A DNA stretch of 19,106 nucleotides from Methylotenera sp. (GCA_027310735.1 DAIDAH010000020.1:1-19106), one strand, 5' to 3'. Positions 7,696 through 15,850 are shown, counted from the first letter of the stretch. Made by a program: numbers and translations. Notes: generated by a model from the sequence alone, not told the origin.

Positions 7696-9291
7696 TTACT
7701 CTACGCCTTGGCTCGCCAAGTAATCCTCGTAATTACCTGTAAAGTCGACGATACCATCGGCTTTAATCTCAATGATGCGCGTGGCGATTGAACTCACAAA
7801 CTCTCGGTCATGGCTGACGAAGAACAATGTACCTTTGTATTTATCCAGCGCGGTATTCAGCGCTTCGATAGATTCCATATCCATGTGGTTAGTCGGCTCA
7901 TCCATCAGCATGACATTGGTTCTGGCCAGCATCATTTTTCCGTAGAGCATGCGACCTTTTTCACCACCTGATAAGACTTTGACAGACTTTTTAGTGTCAT
8001 CGCCACCAAACAACAAGCGACCGAGCATACTGCGTACCACTTGGTCGTCATCACCCGTTTGTCTGAACTTGGTCATCCATTCAAACAAATCTTCGCCATC
8101 TTCAAATTCATATTCATGGTCTTGCGCAAAGTAGCCGATGTTAGCTTTCTCTGCCCATTTAACTTCACCGTGCTTAGGCTCTAGGTCTCTTGCCAAGCAA
8201 CGCAAGAATGTCGTTTTACCGATACCGTTTTCACCAATAATCGCGACTTTTTCACCGGCTTCAAACATCATGTCTACATCATTAAACAATGGCTTATCAA
8301 AACCATGACTGAGTTTTTTCAACTCTAGCGCATTGCGATACAACTTCTCACGTTCATCATATTCAAAGCGGATAAATGGATATTGACGGCTTGAAGGCTT
8401 AAATTCTTCAATCTTGATTTTATCAATTTGCTTGGCACGGCTCGTTGCCTGTTTGGCTTTAGAAGCATTTGCTGAGAAGCGACGTACGAAGTCTTGCAAG
8501 TCGGCCACTTGTTGCTTAGCTTTGGCATTGTCTTTAGCTTGTTGTGCACGCGCAGCAGTGCTGGCTTCCATGTAATCATCATAATTACCTGGATATACCG
8601 TGATTTTTCCATAATCCATATCGCAAGTATGCGTACAGACTTGATTCAAGAAGTGACGGTCATGCGAAATAATTACCATCGTACAATCACGATTATTCAG
8701 CACATCTTCTAACCAACGAATCGTGTTAATGTCCAAGTTATTGGTTGGCTCATCCAGCAGCAAAATGTCTGGATTAGCGAAAAGCGCTTGTACCAACAAT
8801 ACGCGCAACTTCCAGCCCGGTGCAACCGCACTCATCAGCCCGTTATGCTGCTCAATCGGTATACCCACACCCATCAACAACTCACCAGCGCGCGCTTCAG
8901 CAGTATAGCCATCATACTCAGCAAATACGCCTTCTAACTCAGCCGCACGCATGTAGTCTTCTTCAGTCGCCTCTAAATTCGCATAGATGGCATTTTTTTC
9001 TACATTCGCTTTCCACATTTGCTCATGACCCATCATCACCACGTCAATCACGCGCTGGTCTTCATAAGCGAATTGGTCTTGTTTCAAAAAGGCCATGCGT
9101 TCATGGCTATCAAGTGAAATATTTCCGGCGCTAGGTGTTAATACACCAGCCAGCACTTTCATATAAGTTGATTTACCGCAGCCGTTAGCGCCAATTAAAC
9201 CGTAGCGATTATTATCGCCAAATTTAACAGAAACGTTTTCGAACAATGGCTTGGCGCCAAATTGTACGGTGATGTTGTTAGAAATTAACAA
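7696..9291 (-). CDS. ybiT: ABC-F ATPase, YbiT type
   Basis: Cytoplasmic ABC-F protein with two ATPase domains and no membrane segment. ABC-F proteins bind the ribosomal E site and affect translation. Domain 1 has Walker A GANGCGKST (34-42), a degenerate signature APGWKLRVLL in place of LSGGQ as is normal for YbiT, and Walker B ILLLDEPTNNLD (176-187). The P-site-tRNA-interaction linker (~240-310) includes RRFSANASKAKQATSRAKQIDKI. Domain 2 has GENGIGKTT (353-361), LSGGEKGRM (440-448) and LMDEPTNHMD. Near-colinear similarity to E. coli YbiT from MLISNNITVQFG to GNYEDYLASQGVE fixes the start at a TTG (9291-9289) with AAGG about 9 nt upstream. It is convergent with the toxin-antitoxin pair. Confidence 0.93.
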   Translation of the reverse strand: MLISNNITVQFGAKPLFENVSVKFGDNNRYGLIGANGCGKSTYMKVLAGVLTPSAGNISLDSHERMAFLKQDQFAYEDQRVIDVVMMGHEQMWKANVEKNAIYANLEATEEDYMRAAELEGVFAEYDGYTAEARAGELLMGVGIPIEQHNGLMSAVAPGWKLRVLLVQALFANPDILLLDEPTNNLDINTIRWLEDVLNNRDCTMVIISHDRHFLNQVCTHTCDMDYGKITVYPGNYDDYMEASTAARAQQAKDNAKAKQQVADLQDFVRRFSANASKAKQATSRAKQIDKIKIEEFKPSSRQYPFIRFEYDEREKLYRNALELKKLSHGFDKPLFNDVDMMFEAGEKVAIIGENGIGKTTFLRCLARDLEPKHGEVKWAEKANIGYFAQDHEYEFEDGEDLFEWMTKFRQTGDDDQVVRSMLGRLLFGGDDTKKSVKVLSGGEKGRMLYGKMMLARTNVMLMDEPTNHMDMESIEALNTALDKYKGTLFFVSHDREFVSSIATRIIEIKADGIVDFTGNYEDYLASQGVE

Positions 9292-9333
9292 AATTTAAGA
9301 CCTTAAAAAATGAACTGCAAAAAATCAATAATC

Positions 9334-9348
9334 CCGTGAAAATCACGG
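9334..9348 (-). terminator. Possible weak terminator after the nitroreductase gene
   Basis: CCGTGA and TCACGG pair perfectly around three bases. On the minus strand the hairpin is followed about 10 nt later by TTTTTT. The T tract is too far for a classic terminator. It lies between the nitroreductase stop and the ybiT start. Confidence 0.35.
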
Positions 9349-9365
9349 ATAATCTATAGATAAAA

Positions 9366-9968
9366 CTAAAACTTATTCTGAATAACGACTTCATCCATGG
9401 CCAATTGCCCACCGCGTGGCTGCGCCTCTTTTACCGCCTTGCCAACCACCACAAACATACTAGGAATATGATCTTCAGGCAGGTTCAGCAATTTAGCAAC
9501 TGCATCAAAATCAAAACCATCCATTGCACAGGTATCGTAGCCCATTTCCTTTGCTGCCAGCATAATCGTCATAGCGGCCATGCCGCATGAACGCATCGCT
9601 TCATCACGTTGCACTTGTGCATTGTTAGCGTAATAGTGACCGATCATAGGTACAAGAATATCTGACGCCGCCTTAGGCGCATTTTGCCAATAGCGCTCTG
9701 GCTGCTTAGCCCAAGCATTTAAGTCTGCTGTGAGTACAATCAACAATGAAGCTTCTTGCACCTGCGCCTGATTCCAGCTTACCGCACGTATTTGATGACG
9801 CAATACCGGATCTGTCACCACAACAAAGCGCCAATTTTGAATGTTAAAAGCTGTTGGCGATAACATTGCCAATGACAAAAGCTGATCTATTTCTGCTTGT
9901 GTCATTTTATGTTCGGTATCGTAGGCTTTAATCGAGCGACGTGTTTCAATCGCGGTACTGACGTTCAT
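9366..9968 (-). CDS. Nitroreductase-family FMN oxidoreductase
   Basis: A 200-residue flavoprotein of the nitroreductase fold, which usually dimerises, binds FMN and transfers hydride from NAD(P)H. Seen are the phosphate-binding TRRSIKAYD (9-17), SPTAFNIQNWRFVVV (38-52) and the C-terminal GYDTCAMDGFDFDAVAKLLNLP...VVVGKA typical of the family. The ATG at 9968 has AGGGA 7 nt upstream. An in-frame GTG at 9986 would add six residues and lies over that ribosome-binding site, so it was rejected. It sits 50 bp after the Gre-family gene on the same strand and may be read through from it. The substrate (quinone, nitro compound or another) cannot be told. Confidence 0.88.
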   Translation of the reverse strand: MNVSTAIETRRSIKAYDTEHKMTQAEIDQLLSLAMLSPTAFNIQNWRFVVVTDPVLRHQIRAVSWNQAQVQEASLLIVLTADLNAWAKQPERYWQNAPKAASDILVPMIGHYYANNAQVQRDEAMRSCGMAAMTIMLAAKEMGYDTCAMDGFDFDAVAKLLNLPEDHIPSMFVVVGKAVKEAQPRGGQLAMDEVVIQNKF

Positions 9969-10018
9969 GCTATATTCCCTAATCACTAAATGCTTGATTT
10001 TTATCGTTATCTACTTAA

Positions 10019-10525
10019 CTAATTACAGGTGTAATTAATTTCTAAAATTTCCAGATTCAAATCGCCTGCCGGACGCTTCCAACTCACAGAATCACCCACT
10101 TTATGCCCAATCAAAGCATGCGCGATTGGAGAGGCCCAGCTAACCTTATTCAAATCCATATCGGCTTCATCTTCACCCACAATAGTGAATTGATGGGGAT
10201 TCCCTTCCTCATCTTCAACCTGTACCGTAGCACCGAACAAAACCGTGTCTTTAGGTTGCGTGACAGGGTCAATCAAAATCACATTACCTAAACGTGCTTC
10301 AAGATAACGTAAGTCACGCTCTAAAGCGCCTAAACGCTGCTGCGTGATAGGATCCTCTTTACCGGGTGTTAATTTCTGATGCTCTTGCTCTAACTGCACC
10401 GCTTGCGCCTGTAATTGCGCCAAACCGGCAGGCGTCACATAGTTCGGCAATCCACTTAATGGTCGCTCAGGTAAGTCCGTGCCGGCAAGCTCAAGATCAT
10501 CTTCCTTAACAAATCCACGACTCAT
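10019..10525 (-). CDS. GreA/GreB-family protein with altered coiled-coil tip
   Basis: A 168-residue protein with a basic and acidic leader SRGFVKEDDLELAGTDLPERPLS (2-24), a short predicted coiled coil (~31-80), and a GreA/GreB-type C-terminal domain (VLFGATVQVEDEEGNPHQFTIVGEDEADMDLNKVSWASPIAHALIGHKVGDSV). Classical Gre factors carry a D-x-x-EN acidic tip that works in the RNA polymerase active site to trigger transcript cleavage. Here the turn reads LTPGKEDPITQQ (52-63), and the hairpin is shorter than in GreA by roughly a dozen residues per helix. It may bind the secondary channel without normal cleavage activity. It follows guaA by 6 nt, so it is co-transcribed. Often labelled GreB; I call it Gre-like. 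Confidence 0.85.
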   Translation of the reverse strand: MSRGFVKEDDLELAGTDLPERPLSGLPNYVTPAGLAQLQAQAVQLEQEHQKLTPGKEDPITQQRLGALERDLRYLEARLGNVILIDPVTQPKDTVLFGATVQVEDEEGNPHQFTIVGEDEADMDLNKVSWASPIAHALIGHKVGDSVSWKRPAGDLNLEILEINYTCN

Positions 10526-10531
10526 GATGTC

Positions 10532-12118
10532 TTATTCCCACTCAATCGTAGCGGGCGGCTTACCTGAAATATCATAGACCACGCGGTTAATGCCACGCAC
10601 TTCATTGATAATTCTATTTGAAGCTCTACCCAATAAATCATAAGGCAGCTCAGCCCAATGTGCAGTCATAAAGTCACTGGTGACTACGGCACGCAAAGCG
10701 ACTACGTAATCGTAAGTACGGCCATCTCCCATTACACCCACAGACTTCACAGGTAAGAACACTGCAAACGCCTGACTGGTAAGGTCATACCAAGTTTTGC
10801 CTGATTTTTGGTCAACGGTATTACGCAGTTCTTCGATAAAAATTGCATCGGCACGGCACAATAATTCTGCAAATTCTTTTTTAACTTCACCAAGAATACG
10901 CACACCTAAACCTGGGCCCGGGAAAGGATGGCGATAAACCATATCATGCGGCAAGCCAAGTGCTACGCCTAGTTCACGAACTTCATCCTTAAACAAATCG
11001 CGCAATGGTTCAAGCAGTTTTAAACCCAGTGTTTCTGGTAAGCCGCCCACGTTGTGATGGCTCTTGATCGTTACCGCTTTTTTAGATTTAGCACCGCCTG
11101 ATTCAATCACATCTGGGTAAATCGTACCTTGTGCCAACCATTTTGCATTCGATAATTTTTTGGCTTCAGACTGAAACACTTCAACAAATTCACGGCCGAT
11201 GATTTTACGTTTAGCTTCTGGGTCAGTCACGCCATGCAAATGCCCCATAAACTGGTCAATCGCATCCACATGAACCACTTTGGCGTGTAAACGGCCAGCA
11301 AACATTTCCATGACCATTTTGCCTTCATCAAGGCGCAATAGACCGTGGTCAACAAAAACACAGGTCAATTGATCACCAATGGCACGGTGAATCAACGCCG
11401 CGGCAACGCTAGAATCCACGCCACCAGACAAGCCAAGAATCACCTCTTCATCACCAACTTGCGCCTTGATTTTAGCCACAGCTTCAGCAATGTGATCTTT
11501 CATCACCCAATCCGGTTTAGCCGCGCAAATTTCCAATACAAAACGCTCTAGAATTGCTTGGCCAAGCTTGGTGTGCGTCACTTCAGGGTGAAACTGCACG
11601 CCATAGAATTTACGTACTTCATCGGCAAAAGCGGCGATTGGCGTAGTGTCGTTACTTGCAATCACTTTAAATTCTGGGGGCAATTCAGTCACTTTGTCAC
11701 CGTGACTCATCCACACATCCAGCAAGCCATGACCTTCAGCATTAGTGCTATCTTGAATATCGCGGAACAAGGCAGAATGACCACGCGCACGAATTTGCGC
11801 ATAGCCGAATTCACGTTTATGACCTGCCTCTACACGGCCGCCTAGTTGCTGTGCCATGGTTTGCATACCATAGCAAATACCTAAAACAGGTACACCAAGC
11901 TCAAACACCGCTTGCGGCGCTTTATCGGTTTCTTCCTCATAGACACTTGCATGACTACCAGAAAGAATAATGCCGTCAGCACCAAAGCTACGAACAAAGT
12001 CGTCAGTCACGTCACAAGGGTGAATCTCACAGTAAACATGCGCTTCGCGCACACGGCGTGCGATAAGCTGAGTAACTTGTGAGCCGAAATCGAGAATTAA
12101 GATTTTTGAATGAGACAT
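10532..12118 (-). CDS. guaA: GMP synthase (glutamine-hydrolysing)
   Basis: Converts XMP, ATP and glutamine to GMP, the last step of guanine nucleotide synthesis. It has 528 residues (E. coli 525). The class I glutamine amidotransferase half has the nucleophile Cys82 in GICYGMQ and the His177/Glu179 pair in FHPEV. The ATP-pyrophosphatase half has the PP-loop LGLSGGVDSSVAA (229-240). The C-terminal dimerisation domain includes HPFPGPGLGVRILGE and ends PPATIEWE. The start MSHSKILILDFGSQ is homologous to known GuaA, although no Shine-Dalgarno is visible directly upstream. It lies 92 bp after guaB, with a long hairpin between, and 6 bp before the Gre-like gene: a guaB-guaA-gre transcription unit. 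Confidence 0.97.
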   Translation of the reverse strand: MSHSKILILDFGSQVTQLIARRVREAHVYCEIHPCDVTDDFVRSFGADGIILSGSHASVYEEETDKAPQAVFELGVPVLGICYGMQTMAQQLGGRVEAGHKREFGYAQIRARGHSALFRDIQDSTNAEGHGLLDVWMSHGDKVTELPPEFKVIASNDTTPIAAFADEVRKFYGVQFHPEVTHTKLGQAILERFVLEICAAKPDWVMKDHIAEAVAKIKAQVGDEEVILGLSGGVDSSVAAALIHRAIGDQLTCVFVDHGLLRLDEGKMVMEMFAGRLHAKVVHVDAIDQFMGHLHGVTDPEAKRKIIGREFVEVFQSEAKKLSNAKWLAQGTIYPDVIESGGAKSKKAVTIKSHHNVGGLPETLGLKLLEPLRDLFKDEVRELGVALGLPHDMVYRHPFPGPGLGVRILGEVKKEFAELLCRADAIFIEELRNTVDQKSGKTWYDLTSQAFAVFLPVKSVGVMGDGRTYDYVVALRAVVTSDFMTAHWAELPYDLLGRASNRIINEVRGINRVVYDISGKPPATIEWE

Positions 12119-12135
12119 TTTTTAGCCACAGAGAA

Positions 12136-12188
12136 CCACAAAGACCACAGCGCCAGAGATTGACTCTCTGCGACTGTGGTCTGCGTGG
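12136..12188. repeat. Three-tier hairpin between guaB and guaA
   Basis: Nested perfect arms are CCAC/GTGG (12136-12139, 12185-12188), GACCACAG/CTGTGGTC (12143-12150, 12174-12181) and CAGAGA/TCTCTG (12154-12159, 12165-12170). They are separated by symmetric 3x3 internal loops, with a 5-nt loop TTGAC. The left flank AGCCACAGAGAACCACAAAG resembles CCACAGAG-rich intergenic repeats I recall from several proteobacterial genomes. It has no T tract. Confidence 0.75.
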
Positions 12189-12210
12189 ATAGAGTTGAGA
12201 TTAAATCGAA

Positions 12211-13671
12211 CTAATCAACACGATAGTTCGGCGCTTCTTTTGTGATTTGCACATCATGTACATGAGACTCACGCATACCGGCTGAAGTGATTTGAACAAA
12301 TTCAGCACGTTCACGCATTTCAGTAATATTGCTTGCGCCTACATAGCCCATAGAAGCACGTAAACCGCCCATTAACTGATGAATCACAGCCAGCACACTG
12401 CCTTTGTAAGGCACGCGACCTTCAATACCTTCTGGCACTAATTTATCAGCATTGCCGTTATTGTCTTGGAAGTAACGGTCGCTAGAGCCTTTTTCCATCG
12501 CGCCAATAGAACCCATGCCACGGTAAGACTTGTATGATCGACCTTGGAACAATTCAATTTCACCCGGTGCTTCCTCAGTACCAGCAAACATACCACCCAG
12601 CATGACGCTATAAGCCCCTGCTGCGATTGCTTTTGAAATGTCGCCAGAGAAGCGAATACCACCGTCTGCAATGAATGGAACACCTGTCCCTGCTAAAGCT
12701 TTTTCTACGTTCGCAATCGCACTAATTTGCGGCACGCCTACACCAGCCACAATACGTGTTGTACAGATTGAACCTGGCCCTATACCAACTTTAACACCAT
12801 CAGCACCAGCATCAACCAAAGCCAAGGCAGCAGATGCGGTAGCAATATTGCCGCCAATCACTTCAATATGCGGGAAGTTCTTTTTCACCCAAGTCACGCG
12901 GTCCAGCACGCCTTGTGAGTGACCATGTGCAGTATCTACCACGATCACATCCACACCAGCGTCAGACAATGCAGCAACGCGGTCTTCAGTACCCTCGCCC
13001 ACGCCAACAGCCGCACCAACACGCAACCTGCCTTTAGCATCTTTGCATGCGTAAGGATGGTCTGTAGATTTTTGAATATCTTTAACTGTAATCAAGCCTT
13101 TGAGTGTGTCATGCGCGTCAATGACTAGCACACGCTCAAGTCTGTATTGATGCAATAAGCGAATAACTTCATCTTTAGCAGCACCTTCACGAACTGTTAC
13201 CAGTTTTTCGCGAGGTGTCATGATGTTTTTAATCGGCTGATCCAGATTGGTTTCAAAGCGCAAATCTCTATTGGTCACAATGCCAACGATTTTGCCGTCA
13301 TCAACCACTGGAATGCCTGAGATTTTATGTAATCGTGTCAGCCCAAGCACGTCACGAACTGTCATGTGACTTTGAATCGTAATTGGATCATTCACCACAC
13401 CAGACTCGAAACGCTTAACACGTGCAACGTGCGCAGCCTGTTTCATAATAGTCATGTTTTTGTGAATGAAGCCCAGACCACCTTCTTGTGCAAGTGCGAT
13501 AGCCAGCGGCGCTTCAGTCACGGTATCCATCGCAGCGGATAGAAGCGGGATATTGAGTTGAATGTTGCGAGTGAGTTGTGTCGCGAGAGAAACCTCGCGT
13601 GGCAGCACGTTAGAGTGCGCTGGCACTAATAAAACGTCATCGAAGGTGAGAGCTTGTTGCAATAAACGCAT
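12211..13671 (-). CDS. guaB: Inosine-5'-monophosphate dehydrogenase
   Basis: Oxidises IMP to XMP with NAD+, the committed step towards GMP, and feeds GuaA encoded next. It has 486 residues, standard for bacterial IMPDH. The (beta/alpha)8 barrel is split by two CBS domains (~93-205). Catalytic Cys303 lies in GIGPGSICTTR. The nucleotide loop is IADGGIRFSGD, and the flap has YRGMGS (384-389) and the Arg399-Tyr400 pair in SSDRYF. The ATG at 13671 has AAGGA with 7 nt spacing. A TATAAT box about 26 bp upstream lies between the gene and the mobile element, so the insertion should not have cut off the core promoter, though upstream control sites could have been displaced. Confidence 0.97.
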   Translation of the reverse strand: MRLLQQALTFDDVLLVPAHSNVLPREVSLATQLTRNIQLNIPLLSAAMDTVTEAPLAIALAQEGGLGFIHKNMTIMKQAAHVARVKRFESGVVNDPITIQSHMTVRDVLGLTRLHKISGIPVVDDGKIVGIVTNRDLRFETNLDQPIKNIMTPREKLVTVREGAAKDEVIRLLHQYRLERVLVIDAHDTLKGLITVKDIQKSTDHPYACKDAKGRLRVGAAVGVGEGTEDRVAALSDAGVDVIVVDTAHGHSQGVLDRVTWVKKNFPHIEVIGGNIATASAALALVDAGADGVKVGIGPGSICTTRIVAGVGVPQISAIANVEKALAGTGVPFIADGGIRFSGDISKAIAAGAYSVMLGGMFAGTEEAPGEIELFQGRSYKSYRGMGSIGAMEKGSSDRYFQDNNGNADKLVPEGIEGRVPYKGSVLAVIHQLMGGLRASMGYVGASNITEMRERAEFVQITSAGMRESHVHDVQITKEAPNYRVD

Positions 13672-13697
13672 GCGTAAATCCTTGTACCCAAAACGAA

Positions 13698-13703
13698 ATT
13701 ATA
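13698..13703 (-). promoter_or_regulatory. guaB: Probable -10 box of guaB
   Basis: On the minus strand the bases read TATAAT, a perfect -10 hexamer, preceded by CTG. Start of transcription would fall near 13691, giving a leader of about 20 nt that contains the AAGGA ribosome-binding site. No good -35 is seen at 16-18 bp, so an activator or upstream element may be needed. Confidence 0.6.
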
Positions 13704-13863
13704 CAGATTTCAAGTTAAAGGCGCGAGAGCCATTAGCATAAAATTTGTAAAAAATGTAATTTAACTAACCTTGTTTCAATCAAAAACACGCCTAATACAA
13801 TCGACATCACATCAAATTCACTTAAAAACCAAACAAACTACGCACCGATGCGCTTTAAGTTGA

Positions 13864-13935
13864 TCGGCATAGGGGGCGGCAGTTAGCCGCGCCCCTGCCA
13901 CACCACCTGGCATGCGGGTCCGCACCAGGCGGTTC
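13864..13935 (-). ncRNA. Group II intron domains V and VI
   Basis: Domain V: CCGCCTGG pairs with CCAGGTGG (one G-T wobble), then TGCG/CGCA with a GACC tetraloop and a two-base TG bulge on the 3' strand, the classic shape. The wobble sits inside a CGC triad rather than AGC, as in class IIC introns. Domain VI: GCGGC/GCCGC around TAACT plus flanking G/C pairs. An unpaired A at 13870, 8 nt from the 3' end, is a good branch-point candidate. Confidence 0.8.
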
Positions 13936-13947
13936 GAGAAGTTGAGG

Positions 13948-15318
13948 TCATGTGAGTCTGGGTATTCCAAGATTGTCGAAGTATTTGACAGTGAGGACTC
14001 TATTCAGTCCCGCCTCACTGTGTCCCCACCAATGCCCAGCACCACCAGCAACTTGTGCGGCCAACTCATGAGTAGCGCCTAGGCTTCTCAGGCGACTGTA
14101 AACAGTCGTTCCAATACGCCAATGCTTGAGCTGGATAGCACGGAGCCGGTGTCGCGTCCATGAGTCTAAATCTTTGAACGTTTGAGGCGTTTGCGCGAGT
14201 CGGAAGTAAGACTTCCAACCAGGCAGATACTCCTTCATTTGTTCAGCGATCTGAACCATGCCTTTGCCACCAACCCGTCGTGTGATGAGCCGTATGCGTT
14301 GTTTGAACGTGTCGAGCGCCTTAGGCGCGACGGCAATCTTTACCGTGTCCTTTGACCATCGCCGTAGGCAGTAGCCAAGGAATTTTCGGCCAAAGACTGG
14401 TCCCACTTCAGTTTTCTTCTCGTTCACCTTCAGGTGAAGCTTTTCGTAAAGCTTTCTCAGCGACAACAACACGCGCTCGCCCGCCTTCTGACTGCGAACG
14501 TAAACGTTGCAATCATCAGCATAGCGTGCAAAGCGATGCCCCCGCCTTTGCAGGTCTTGATCCACTTCGTCCAACAGCACATTAGCCAGAAAAGGCGAGA
14601 GCGGCCCGCCTTGCGGTGTGCCTTCCGACCTGTTCATGACCACGCCACCCGCCATGATCCCTGCCTGCAGATAATGTCGAATCAGCCGCAGGACGGCCTT
14701 GTCGGCAATGCGCTTGGCAAGCCTGTCCATGAGAATGTCATGATTAACCCGATCAAAGAACTTCTCCAAGTCCACGTCAACTACCACACGGAAACCTTCC
14801 TGCGCACATCGTTGTGCTTGAAGCACTGCATCATGCGCACTCCGGCCAGGGCGAAAACCATAGCTGAATTCAGAGAATGTCGGATCAATCATTGGCTGTA
14901 GAACTTGTAGCAAAGCCTGCTGAATCAGCCGATCCAGAACCGTTGGAATACCTAATTCCCGCATGCCACCTGTCGGCTTTGGAATTTCAACGCGGCGCAC
15001 GGCTTGAGGCCGATATGTCCCGTTTAAAAGCTCTAGCCGAATCCGCGACCAGTGAGTTTTAAGATATTCTGGTGTTTCTTCAATCGTCAATCCATCGACG
15101 CCTGCACTACCTTTATTGGCTTTGACGCGTTTCCACGCCGCTACCATGTTCTCACGCGATAGGACTTGCGTTAGCAAATCGTCTCGCCCCAAGCCTTCTT
15201 GTTGTAGACACGCCGAGCGTGCTTCATCACGAGCCACTTTGGCGCGGGTTTCACCCGTGCCAGTTGCGACCCGCCCTGGTTTCCCAGACTTCTGATGCGA
15301 TGCATTTCCAAGTGTCAT
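13948..15318 (-). CDS. ltrA: Group II intron reverse transcriptase/maturase
   Basis: A 456-residue intron-encoded protein that helps the intron fold and splice and copies it into DNA at new sites. RT blocks seen include SRENMVAAWKRVKANKGSAG (54-73), GMRELGIPTVLDRLIQQAL (118-136), SYGFRPGRSAHDAV (152-165), DVDLEKFFDRVNHD (181-194), EGTPQGGPLSPFLAN (232-246) and the catalytic FARYADDC with YADD at 266-269. The maturase X domain follows (PGWKSYFRLAQTPQTFKDLDSW...RLRAIQLKHW). The protein ends at FDNLGIPRLT with no HNH endonuclease domain, as in class IIC. The frame is uninterrupted and the ATG has GGAG/GGAAG motifs just upstream. It lies inside intron domain IV. Confidence 0.95.
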   Translation of the reverse strand: MTLGNASHQKSGKPGRVATGTGETRAKVARDEARSACLQQEGLGRDDLLTQVLSRENMVAAWKRVKANKGSAGVDGLTIEETPEYLKTHWSRIRLELLNGTYRPQAVRRVEIPKPTGGMRELGIPTVLDRLIQQALLQVLQPMIDPTFSEFSYGFRPGRSAHDAVLQAQRCAQEGFRVVVDVDLEKFFDRVNHDILMDRLAKRIADKAVLRLIRHYLQAGIMAGGVVMNRSEGTPQGGPLSPFLANVLLDEVDQDLQRRGHRFARYADDCNVYVRSQKAGERVLLSLRKLYEKLHLKVNEKKTEVGPVFGRKFLGYCLRRWSKDTVKIAVAPKALDTFKQRIRLITRRVGGKGMVQIAEQMKEYLPGWKSYFRLAQTPQTFKDLDSWTRHRLRAIQLKHWRIGTTVYSRLRSLGATHELAAQVAGGAGHWWGHSEAGLNRVLTVKYFDNLGIPRLT

Positions 15319-15694
15319 AACTTCCAGCTCTCCTTCTCGTTCGGCCCTTGACTGGTTACCCAGCTACTACGGCCTCTGCTGACTTCTCGCACCGGCTTTC
15401 GCCATCGCCCTTTCAGGCGTGAAGCGAGATCTCCCCAGGTAAGAACGCGATCCTTCCCCGCACAACCGCCAGATCTACGCAACTTCACATTGACCACAAA
15501 AGCTTTGCAATGACGTGCTTGCTCGCCTTGATCCATCACGCCTCGTATCTGATTCTTGTTCATCGGCTCACGGTTTCTTTCCACGCTTCCTTCCCACGCT
15601 CAGTCACCCTTGCGCAGTTGCGCTTCCATTCGCTCGCTGTGGCCAGCTCACGAGAGGATTTTCACCTCCAAGATCGCGCCCATGCTGGGCGCAC

Positions 15695-15850
15695 ACATCC
15701 TCCCCGCCCTAAAAAGCGAGGATTCCTACAGGTTCACGCGATGACTTGCGGATACCTTCGGTGGGTTCGTGCTTCACAGTGCGGTCTTGTTGCCCCGTCA
15801 CTCCACACGCTAACACGGCATGTCCTGCCGCTAATATATTGATTGCACCT
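15695..15850 (-). ncRNA. Inferred omega-RNA (reRNA) scaffold of the TnpB element
   Basis: TnpB proteins use an RNA made from the 3' end of tnpB plus the right end of the element, with the guide read from DNA just beyond. Here that scaffold would include the right-end hairpin and end near GGATGT(CAA). The 5' limit given is only a guess. The intron begins directly after GGATGT, so an unspliced transcript would carry intron sequence where the end of the scaffold and guide should be. Confidence 0.35.
15697..15723 (-). repeat. Right-end hairpin of the tnpB element
   Basis: ATCCTC (15697-15702) pairs with GAGGAT (15718-15723), and GC (15706-15707) with GC (15716-15717), leaving a three-base CCC bulge on one arm. 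The tnpB stop codon (15709-15711) lies in the loop. The intron starts 3 nt beyond the stem. Confidence 0.7.

Larger units (their letters stand above)
13863..15694 (-). mobile_element. Complete group II intron, class IIC type
   Basis: A self-splicing retroelement of about 1832 nt, in the same orientation as tnpB. The 5' end is GTGCGCCCAGCATGGGCG, matching the GUGYG consensus, with a GCGCCCA/TGGGCGC stem (15676-15692). GGAGGTGAAAATCCTC follows. The RT/maturase ORF lies in the middle. Domains V and VI end the element, whose last bases are ATGCCGAT (AY end). The 5' boundary could be 2 nt earlier (GTGTGCG); 15694 is preferred because the exons then join as GGGGAGGATGT|CAA. The intron is visibly more GC-rich than the flanking genes, consistent with recent acquisition. 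The IIC call rests on the CGC triad in domain V, the missing endonuclease domain and insertion just after a hairpin. Confidence 0.85.

Noticed and set aside
15315..15584. An 89-codon frame on the minus strand before the RT gene
   Set aside because: It lies in the structured 5' part of the group II intron (domains I-IV) and has no protein-family features.
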